11,283 nucleotides of DNA from Anaerolineales bacterium (GTDB lineage: Bacteria > Chloroflexota > Anaerolineae > Anaerolineales > UBA6663). The stretch covers positions 1-11,283 of the forward strand of contig JAEURM010000040.1 in assembly GCA_016789245.1 (NCBI GenBank), read 5' to 3'. A program made the translations under genes and the position numbers. Under the pieces are notes generated by a model. The model was not told the DNA's origin. It saw only the letters and a program-made list of their open reading frames with translations, and searched no databases. Numbering within the stretch: position 1 is the first letter of the stretch; each line of letters opens with the position of its first letter. Below are positions 6,505 through 11,283 of the stretch, piece by piece.

Positions 6505-7146
6505 ATGCAACGGTTACGCATTACTTTTAGCAAAATGGCCGCTATGCGCTACACCGGCCACTTAGATTTGCATGTGGCATGGGAGCGCACGTTTAGGCGC
6601 GCACGTCTGCCGCTGGTTTATTCACAAGGTTTTCATCCCCAACCCAAAATTCAGTTGGCCTCCGCCCTGCCGCTGGGCTTCACCAGTGAGTGTGAAATGG
6701 TGGATGTGTGGCTGGAGGAAGTACGCGATTTAGTGGAAGTGGAAGCCGCCCTCAAGCCCGCCGCGCCGCCCGGCCTGCCCATTCACACCGTCACCGAAGC
6801 GCCCTTGCTTTCGCCGCCACTTCAAGTTTTACTTCGCTCGGCAGAGTTCCGCGTCATCATTCCTGTCGTTATCTCTTCAGATGAACTACAAACGCGGATT
6901 GAGCAACTCATGGCGCAACCGGAAATTAAGCGCGTGCGGCGTGAAAAAGACTATGATCTGCGGCCATTGGTGGAACATTTAGCGTGGGAGGCCTCGGCGG
7001 GCGAAACCCACACTGTTTTGATGCGGCTGGCCGCGCGCGAGGGCGCCACTGGCCGCCCAGAAGAAGTGCTAGCCGCGCTTGGGCTAGAAGCGAACACGGC
7101 GCGGGTGCATCGCACCCAACTGTTTTTGGCTGACACAACATCGTAG
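6505..7146 (+). CDS. DUF2344/TIGR03936-type radical SAM-associated protein (stand-alone)
   Basis: This 213-aa protein begins QRLRITFSKMAAMRYTGHLD, close to the family pattern (RLRI.Y.K....R..SHLDL). It continues with RRARLPLVYSQGFHPQPKI (31-49) and ASALPLGFTSECEMVDVWL (52-70), all hallmarks of the TIGR03936 domain. In many bacteria this domain is the C-terminal part of, or sits beside, a TIGR03960-type radical SAM protein. No such partner gene is adjacent here: the left neighbour is divergent and the right one convergent, so it is a monocistronic orphan. The biochemical role of the domain is not settled to my knowledge. The ATG at 6505 gives the usual family start, but the Shine-Dalgarno is weak. 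No signal peptide or membrane segment is seen. Confidence 0.85.
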   Translation: MQRLRITFSKMAAMRYTGHLDLHVAWERTFRRARLPLVYSQGFHPQPKIQLASALPLGFTSECEMVDVWLEEVRDLVEVEAALKPAAPPGLPIHTVTEAPLLSPPLQVLLRSAEFRVIIPVVISSDELQTRIEQLMAQPEIKRVRREKDYDLRPLVEHLAWEASAGETHTVLMRLAAREGATGRPEEVLAALGLEANTARVHRTQLFLADTTS

Positions 7147-7150
7147 TGCG

Positions 7151-7199
7151 TGTTCCGTATTGCGTAAGGCTTGATACGAAATACGCCTTACGGAAAACG
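7151..7199. repeat. Inverted wordy repeat between convergent genes (possible bidirectional terminator)
   Basis: CGTAAGGC (7163-7170) pairs with GCCTTACG (7185-7192). Around the stem are related words such as TTCCGTATTGCGTA, GATACGAAATACG and CGGAAAACG. The element fills the whole 55-nt gap between two convergent stop codons. As a hairpin between facing genes it could end or process both transcripts, but there is no clear U tract in either direction. Confidence 0.6.
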
Positions 7200-7201
7200 T
7201 G

Positions 7202-7756
7202 TTACCTATAAACCAACCACCCCACTGCCGCCGCCACACCAATCACAATGGCCGGATTGATGCTAGTAAACGTGAGTAAGCCAAACGTAATGGCGGCAAT
7301 CAGCACTTTATCCCAGCCGCCGCTGAGCGCCGCCCCCCAGCCCAGTGTTTTTACTTTAAACACACTCACCGCCATATCGTACGCCGTCCACAACAGAAAG
7401 CCCACCACTACCGGCCGCACGGCTTGTAACATCGCCTGCAAATCTTTGGAGTTCTTAATCTGAAAGAAGAAGCCGATGGCGGCCAACATGAGCAGTGTGG
7501 TAGGAACCACTGTGCCTACCGCCGCCGCCGTAGCGCCCCAAAAACCCGCCAGCTTGTACCCCACATACGCCGAGACTTGCGGCGCAATCGGGCCGGGGAG
7601 CGAGTTGCCCACCGCCACCGCGTCTGCAAACTCCTCGGGCGTAATCCAGCCCACGGCCACAGTTTCCCTCTGCATCAGCGCTAGTGAGGCTGGCCCGCCA
7701 CCCCACGAAAGAAAAGCCACGCGTGTGAACAGCCAAAAGAGTTCAAGGTAAATCAT
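7202..7756 (-). CDS. chrA: Chromate transporter family protein, short (single-domain) form
   Basis: The chosen ATG at 7756 gives 184 aa. A GGAG Shine-Dalgarno lies 5 nt upstream; a GTG at 7762 is in frame but overlaps that site. The protein carries the CHR signature: FLSWGGGPASLALMQRE (15-31), GWITPEEFADAVAVGNSLPGPI (36-57) and VGYKLAGFWGA (65-75). It also has about five to six hydrophobic segments. CHR proteins move chromate or sulfate across the inner membrane. Long forms have two such halves; short forms have one and are often encoded as adjacent pairs. No second half lies next to this gene, which faces a divergent SDR and a convergent DUF2344 gene. The protein looks complete, ending ...GVAAAVGWLVYR. 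Chromate specificity is from the family name only. Confidence 0.9.
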   Translation of the reverse strand: MIYLELFWLFTRVAFLSWGGGPASLALMQRETVAVGWITPEEFADAVAVGNSLPGPIAPQVSAYVGYKLAGFWGATAAAVGTVVPTTLLMLAAIGFFFQIKNSKDLQAMLQAVRPVVVGFLLWTAYDMAVSVFKVKTLGWGAALSGGWDKVLIAAITFGLLTFTSINPAIVIGVAAAVGWLVYR

Positions 7757-7766
7757 AAGCACTCCA

Positions 7767-7840
7767 AGAGAATTAGAGGATTGGAGAATTTCTGAGCATT
7801 GTACAATTACCTGAACAATTCTCTGATTCTCAAATTCTCT
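7767..7840. repeat. Inverted repeat, TTGGAGAATT family, between divergent genes
   Basis: The left arm 7767-7790 is a 24-mer one mismatch away from the copy inside the M20 gene (2534-2557). The right arm, about 7815-7840 (ending GATTCTCAAATTCTCT), is an imperfect reverse complement of the same words. The pair frames a centre containing GTACAATTACCTGAAC. The element takes up nearly the whole 89-nt gap, so any promoters for chrA and the SDR must lie within it. Confidence 0.75.
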
Positions 7841-7845
7841 ATTTT

Positions 7846-8553
7846 ATGCGTCTCGAAAATAAAATCACCTTCATCACTGGCGGTGGGCGCGGCATTGGGC
7901 GGGCGCTGGCCTTAGGCTTTGCGCAAGCAGGCGCGCACGTAGTTTTAGCCGCGCGTACTCAGGCAGAAGTGGAAACAGTGGCGGAAGAAGTGCAGGCGCT
8001 GGGTCAACGCGCTCTGCCCGTAGTGTGTGATGTGGCCAATGAAGAACAAGTGAAGGCCGCCTTGCAGGCCGCGCTGGCAGAATTTGGGCGGCTAGATGTG
8101 CTGGTGAACAACGCCGGCATTGGCGCCATGCGGCCCATTCACGGCACGCCGCTAGCCACGTGGCAAAAGGTTCTAGATGTAAATCTCACTGGCACTTTTC
8201 TGTGCACCAAACATGCGTGGAAGGCCATGCAAACGCAAGGCGGCGGGAGCATCATCAACATTGCTTCACTGGCGGGCACGCGCGGCGTGGCCATGCTTAC
8301 GGCGTACAGCGCCAGCAAGTGGGGGCAGATTGGGTTCACCCTCAGCGCGGCGGAAGAAGGCAAGCCGCACGGCATTCGCGTTAATGCCATTGCGCCCGGC
8401 AAGGGTGATACCGCCATCCGCGCCGCCGTCACTGAAGATAAAAGCAAAATCCTAAAACCGGAAGACCATGTGGGTGTGGGCGTGTTTCTGGCGTCAGATG
8501 AGTCCCGCTACATCACCGGCCAAGTGATTGAGATTGATTGGTTTGGGGAGTGA
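7846..8553 (+). CDS. SDR family NAD(P)-dependent oxidoreductase
   Basis: This 235-aa classical SDR has TGGGRGIG (11-18), CDVA (61-64), NNAG (88-91), Asn113, catalytic Ser141, Tyr154 and Lys158 (YSASK). The C-terminus YITGQVIEIDWFGE is SDR-like. Arg37 after the second strand (AARTQ) suggests NADP(H), an inference. The segment after the active site (APGKGDTAIRAA) is short compared with many SDR proteins, in line with the small total length. The ATG follows the intergenic repeat by only a few bases and has no Shine-Dalgarno, so initiation may be leaderless or weak. GNAT follows at 21 nt, probably as an operon. A perfect 37-bp copy of its 3' end recurs at 9157-9193. Only about 12% of the gene's length separates the copied part from the stop. 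Substrate unknown. Confidence 0.95.
   Translation: MRLENKITFITGGGRGIGRALALGFAQAGAHVVLAARTQAEVETVAEEVQALGQRALPVVCDVANEEQVKAALQAALAEFGRLDVLVNNAGIGAMRPIHGTPLATWQKVLDVNLTGTFLCTKHAWKAMQTQGGGSIINIASLAGTRGVAMLTAYSASKWGQIGFTLSAAEEGKPHGIRVNAIAPGKGDTAIRAAVTEDKSKILKPEDHVGVGVFLASDESRYITGQVIEIDWFGE
8511..8547 (+). repeat. 37-bp direct repeat, copy 1 (3' end of the SDR gene)
   Basis: This segment encodes ITGQVIEIDWFG near the SDR C-terminus and stops just before the last codon and TGA. It is identical over 37 bp to 9157-9193, 646 bp downstream. Weaker similarity (AGTTGT) continues shortly past the stop. Confidence 0.9.
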
Positions 8554-8574
8554 GTTGTTTCAAAGGCACACGTT

Positions 8575-9081
8575 ATGCAGGCCCCCCATATCCGTCTGGC
8601 GCAACCCGGTGATGAAGAAGCCATCCGCGCCGTAACATTGGCCGCGTTTGAGCAATACGCCACGCGTCCGCCCATCCACTGGCCCAGTTACCAAGCTAAC
8701 ATCCTCGCCACGCTAGCAAACGTTGGCCCTGCCACGCAGTTAGTGGCCGAGCTAGAGAGTAAAATTGTGGGTACGGTGCTGTTGTACCCGGCTGGAAAAG
8801 GCGTGTGGGAGGGCGCTCAACTGCCACACCAACCAGAAGTGCGCTTGCTAGCCGTGCCGCCTGAGCAACGAGGGCGGGGCATTGGCCGGGCACTGATGGA
8901 GGCTTGTTTGCGCCAAGCACGGGCGGCGGGAGATGAAGTCATCACGCTACACACCATTGAGGTGATGGAAGCCGCGTTACACCTGTATGAGCGCCTTGGC
9001 TTTGTGCGCGCGCCCCACCTTGATTTTAGCCCCGCACCCGGCCTGACGATTCATGGATATTGGTTGCGGTTGAACGATTAG
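8575..9081 (+). CDS. GNAT family N-acetyltransferase
   Basis: This 168-aa single-domain GNAT protein has motif A at 89-107 (VRLLAVPPEQRGRGIGRAL), where RGRGIG is the acetyl-CoA pyrophosphate loop. The later LYERLGFVRA (137-146) is motif B. The N-terminus (HIRLAQPGDEEAIRAVTLAAF) is the usual beta1-alpha1 opening. It moves an acetyl group from acetyl-CoA to an amine; the acceptor cannot be told. AAAGG lies 9 nt before the ATG. It is 21 nt after the SDR stop, so the two are probably co-transcribed. The gene is flanked by the two copies of a 37-bp direct repeat, so it may have arrived by a separate event. Its base composition and style look like those of its neighbours. Confidence 0.93.
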   Translation: MQAPHIRLAQPGDEEAIRAVTLAAFEQYATRPPIHWPSYQANILATLANVGPATQLVAELESKIVGTVLLYPAGKGVWEGAQLPHQPEVRLLAVPPEQRGRGIGRALMEACLRQARAAGDEVITLHTIEVMEAALHLYERLGFVRAPHLDFSPAPGLTIHGYWLRLND

Positions 9082-9156
9082 TTGGGCGTTGCCCGTTACA
9101 GCTGAATGTCTCCCTTTCAAATACAACCGAGTAGATTATAGTTTTTTGCGGTGCAT

Positions 9157-9193
9157 CATCACCGGCCAAGTGATTGAGATTGATTGGTTTGGG
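9157..9193 (+). repeat. 37-bp direct repeat, copy 2 (orphan relic of an SDR 3' end)
   Basis: This stretch in the gap after the GNAT gene is identical to 8511-8547. In the SDR frame it reads ITGQVIEIDWFG and then runs on for 20 codons to TAG at 9254-9256, without the original stop. Upstream of the copy (9122-9156) no clear SDR homology is seen, so this is a fragment and not a gene. Apart from it, the 225-nt gap holds only the promoter and ribosome binding site of the next gene. Confidence 0.9.
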
Positions 9194-9221
9194 ACGGGTA
9201 GTTGTGTGACCAGATGGCTAT

Positions 9222-9250
9222 TTGGTTTTCCACATTGGTTACGTTATAGT
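9222..9250 (+). promoter_or_regulatory. Candidate sigma70-type promoter for the secreted protein gene
   Basis: TATAGT (9245-9250) matches the -10 consensus at five of six positions. TTGGTT (9222-9227) is a weak -35, 17 bp away. It lies 57 nt before the ATG at 9307. The -10 is reasonable; the -35 is poor. Confidence 0.4.
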
Positions 9251-9294
9251 GGCTAGGTAATTTAGTTCCCATGTAACAAATAATAAAAGTTCTC

Positions 9295-9302
9295 AAAGGA
9301 GG
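9295..9302 (+). promoter_or_regulatory. Strong Shine-Dalgarno for the secreted protein gene
   Basis: AAAGGAGG ends 4 nt before the ATG at 9307. It is the best ribosome binding site in the window; most other genes here lack a clear one. This fixes the start and suggests high expression. Confidence 0.85.
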
Positions 9303-9306
9303 AAAG

Positions 9307-10992
9307 ATGAGAACACCAGATAAATTCTTCACACTCACCGTGGCAATGGCAACAGTAGTTCTCACTGCCATCACCCTCGCTACGCCGCCCGCCAACGCTA
9401 CCGGGCTAGAGCATTTAGACACAACCACAAACTACCCAGCCCAAGCGCAAAACTTAGTTACCAATGGTGATTTTGAATCACCATTAGTGGCCCCACCCCT
9501 CGCCGTATATTACGCACCCACCAATTTCGGTGGCTGGGTAGTGGATTTTGGCTCGGTAGAGCTAATTGCCAACGGCTACTGGCAAGCGGCCAGTGGTGTG
9601 CAATCAGTTGATTTGAGCGGCTGGGCTAAGGGCGGCATTTATCAAGATTTATCCACCGCCACCGGGCAAAGCTACTTACTCCGGTTCGCTCTGGCGGGCA
9701 ATCCAATGGGTGCGCCCCAAATCAAGCAAGTGGAAGTGCGCTGGGGAGATATGTTAGTTGCTACCCTTTCAATTAGTACATTTGGCCGCTCGAATGCCAA
9801 TATGGGCTATCAGTACTTTGAGTATCCCATCATTGCTTCAACCAACGTCACACGTCTCAAGTTCACGAGTCTAACGGACGGCATTTATGGGCCAGTGGTG
9901 GATGATGTCTCAGTGGTGCCAACAGCTTGGCTCGCGGCTAAAACTGTAAATGTTTATCAAGCTAAAGTTTCAAGCTCGCTCAACTACACCATCACCGTCT
10001 CAAACATTAGTGCCAGCGCAACTCATCAGGTCAACATCACGGATACTCTACCAGCATCACTCAACTATATTCCCAGTTCACTTACGGCCACAAGCGGCAC
10101 AGCCAGCTTCGCTGATGGCATCATCAATTGGGCCGGCACGCTCGCCCCAAGCGGCAGTGTCACTATCACATTTGGCACCACCATTAGCCCCACCACGCCG
10201 GGCGGTACTACCATCACCAATTCAGCCATTATCAGTGGCGGTGGTGAGGTTATTACGCGCTCAGCCTCCACCAATTTAGATTTCTTTCGGCTGTACCTGC
10301 CAAGCATTGCTTCTCTCTGCAAACCGGGCATTTGTGGCAAGGTGAAACTTAATGGCACGCCGGTTTCAAACGTAAACTTAGAACTTCGGTTCTTTAACGG
10401 CTCAGCGTGGCAAACGTTGACCACGACTTTCACCAACGGCAATGGTGATTTTGCCTTTACGGGCATACCCAGTTTAGGGCCGGGGCAAGCATATTACGTG
10501 CGGTATCGCAACACCAACGGCACATCTGGACGGTTGTGGCTGTGGGCCACCCACACACTCACTAGTTATGCGGCGGGCAGTAATGTAGAGATTGGCAATT
10601 TTGATATTGCGGATATTGCCCTCGTCTCGCCCGCTAATGGGGCAACCATTTCATTACCTTACCCATTTCTTTGGACACCCCGTCCCGCTACGCCTTCAGA
10701 TAGTTACGAATTTAACCTGTATGACCCGAATGATCTCGACCCATACGCCTACACTGACCCTCTCGGCTACGTAAACACGTTCCCCCTGACTGGTTTGCCG
10801 CCCGGTTTTGCGCCCGGCCAACAATATGTGTGGGGTATTTGGGCCTACAGCCCAGATGGCGGCACTGGCGTTTCATATGGCACTCGCTGGGTAACGTTCT
10901 CCAATTACGGCTTCAGCGCCATTTCACCCAATAATGCAGGCCCGGCGTTAATTGAACGTCAACATTTGCTTGATGAGTTTTTGGAAAGATAA
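9307..10992 (+). CDS. Secreted multidomain surface protein (choice-of-anchor C, DUF11 and Ig-like domains)
   Basis: This 561-aa protein begins with a signal peptide: charged start, hydrophobic core about 8-25, probable cut after ANA at 29-31. Residues about 49-204 (NLVTNGDFES ... GPVVDDVSVV) resemble the choice-of-anchor C/DUF642 type beta-sandwich, including VDLSGW, FALAGNP and the NMGYQYFEY segment. Residues about 209-322 form a DUF11 repeat domain (YTITVSNISA, ITDTLPASLNYI, NWAGTLAPSGSVTITF, ITNSAIISGG). LYLPSI (329-334) resembles the YLPLV-type motif common in Chloroflexota exported proteins. About 343-435 looks like a carboxypeptidase-regulatory-like Ig domain (GKVKLNGTPVSNVNLEL). About 438-532 is a fibronectin/Ig-like module starting SPANGATI. 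The tail shows no sorting signal or membrane anchor. The role is probably adhesion or binding of carbohydrate at the cell surface; no catalytic motif is seen. Confidence 0.88.
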   Translation: MRTPDKFFTLTVAMATVVLTAITLATPPANATGLEHLDTTTNYPAQAQNLVTNGDFESPLVAPPLAVYYAPTNFGGWVVDFGSVELIANGYWQAASGVQSVDLSGWAKGGIYQDLSTATGQSYLLRFALAGNPMGAPQIKQVEVRWGDMLVATLSISTFGRSNANMGYQYFEYPIIASTNVTRLKFTSLTDGIYGPVVDDVSVVPTAWLAAKTVNVYQAKVSSSLNYTITVSNISASATHQVNITDTLPASLNYIPSSLTATSGTASFADGIINWAGTLAPSGSVTITFGTTISPTTPGGTTITNSAIISGGGEVITRSASTNLDFFRLYLPSIASLCKPGICGKVKLNGTPVSNVNLELRFFNGSAWQTLTTTFTNGNGDFAFTGIPSLGPGQAYYVRYRNTNGTSGRLWLWATHTLTSYAAGSNVEIGNFDIADIALVSPANGATISLPYPFLWTPRPATPSDSYEFNLYDPNDLDPYAYTDPLGYVNTFPLTGLPPGFAPGQQYVWGIWAYSPDGGTGVSYGTRWVTFSNYGFSAISPNNAGPALIERQHLLDEFLER

Positions 10993-10999
10993 GTTAAAT

Positions 11000-11077
11000 T
11001 AGTACATGGATGGTATAGATCGGGCACATTTCACGGGCTTCTGTGCAATCCGTCTCATCCGTGCTATCCATGTACTA
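11000..11077. repeat. Long inverted repeat after the secreted protein gene
   Basis: TAGTACATGGATGG (11000-11013) pairs with 11064-11077 (CTATCCATGTACTA) at 13 of 14 positions. Inner arms GGGCAC and GTGC allow a longer imperfect stem. The right arm holds CAATCCGTCTCATCCGT, shared with the repeat at 6441-6457. It begins 8 nt after the stop codon and could stabilise or end the transcript, though it lacks a U tract. Confidence 0.75.
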
Positions 11078-11128
11078 GCTCTTAGAAACGAAAACAGTTT
11101 GGCCTAATTTTTGCACAGCTGGTGAGAT

Positions 11129-11159
11129 TTGGCCGATAAGAGTTTTGCGGGCTTATAAT
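11129..11159 (+). promoter_or_regulatory. Candidate promoter for the downstream exported protein gene
   Basis: TATAAT (11154-11159) is a perfect -10. The only -35-like sequence is TTGGCC (11129-11134) with a long 19-bp spacer. The ATG follows 75 nt later. The -10 is good, the -35 weak. Confidence 0.4.
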
Positions 11160-11233
11160 CAGATTTACTTTTTAGGGAACCAAAACCCTTATTTGAACAT
11201 CACACACCCCACCACTGAATTAGGGAGTTGAAG

Positions 11234-11283
11234 ATGAAAAAGCTTCTCAGTTTTCTAGGTGTGTTATTCACAATGGTTCTCAC
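11234..11283 (+). CDS. Start of a probable exported protein (partial, runs off the right edge)
   Basis: From ATG at 11234 the frame reads MKKLLSFLGVLFTMVL to the window edge: two lysines followed by a hydrophobic core, which is the opening of a signal peptide. GGGAG lies 6 nt upstream, and a perfect -10 box lies further up. Only 16 codons are visible, so the product cannot be named. Like the previous gene it appears to have its own promoter and to encode an exported protein, so the two may belong to a surface-protein locus. Confidence 0.65.
   Translation, partial: MKKLLSFLGVLFTMVL

Noticed and set aside
6327..6530. Small plus-strand frame across the divergent gap
   Set aside because: It is built largely from the AACGGATG inverted repeat, overlaps the starts of two real genes, and has no ribosome binding site.
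2512..7840. CRISPR array
   Set aside because: The repeats are few, imperfect, short-word and scattered, with no regular spacers and no cas genes.
5550..8553. The two SDR genes as recent duplicates
   Set aside because: Their proteins differ throughout in length, cofactor loop, NNAG motif and C-terminus; only the general family pattern is shared.
8511..9193. Classical insertion sequence or composite transposon between the 37-bp repeats
   Set aside because: No transposase is encoded and the 37-bp ends are direct, coding-derived sequences without terminal inverted repeats.

Overview
The window looks like chromosomal DNA of an uncultured bacterium, most likely of the phylum Chloroflexota (Anaerolineae-like). 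The support is indirect: a fused double-ATPase ECF transporter subunit, a stand-alone radical-SAM-associated DUF2344 protein, and a secreted choice-of-anchor C/DUF11 protein with a YLP-type motif. To these are added many short wordy repeats (AACGGATG, TTGGAGAATT, CTACTTTCTA types) in the gaps between genes. No rRNA, tRNA, CRISPR array, transposase or integrase was seen.

Left part (1-6332), all on the minus strand and probably one transcription unit read right to left: an SDR oxidoreductase, a fused EcfA1-EcfA2 ATPase, an alpha/beta hydrolase, an M20 metallopeptidase, a P1 (DmpA/NylC-like) autoproteolytic hydrolase, and EcfT, which runs off the left edge. The last three genes are tightly coupled (TAA directly followed by ATG, then an ATGA overlap). 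The transporter is thus interleaved with three hydrolases, two of them from peptidase/amidase families. This suggests uptake and hydrolytic processing of an amide- or ester-linked small molecule. The substrate-binding S component is not in view, so the substrate is unknown.

Middle (6333-7845): a divergent gap holds a 7-bp hairpin that places the SDR Shine-Dalgarno in its loop. It is followed by a DUF2344/TIGR03936-type protein (plus strand) and, convergent to it, a short-form ChrA chromate-transporter protein (minus strand).

Right part (7846-11283), plus strand: a second SDR and a GNAT acetyltransferase 21 nt apart, then a gap carrying a perfect 37-bp copy of the SDR 3' end. Next comes a 561-aa secreted multidomain surface protein with a strong ribosome binding site and a candidate promoter. 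After a long hairpin there is the start of another exported protein.

The most unusual trait is the repeats. Nearly every gap is built of short-word inverted or tandem repeats from several families, and these touch or supply stop codons. One family also sits in frame inside the M20 peptidase gene. The second notable item is the 37-bp direct repeat flanking the GNAT gene. It looks like the footprint of a cassette insertion at the 3' end of an SDR gene, or of a collapsed tandem duplication. No clearly new defence or mobile system is visible.
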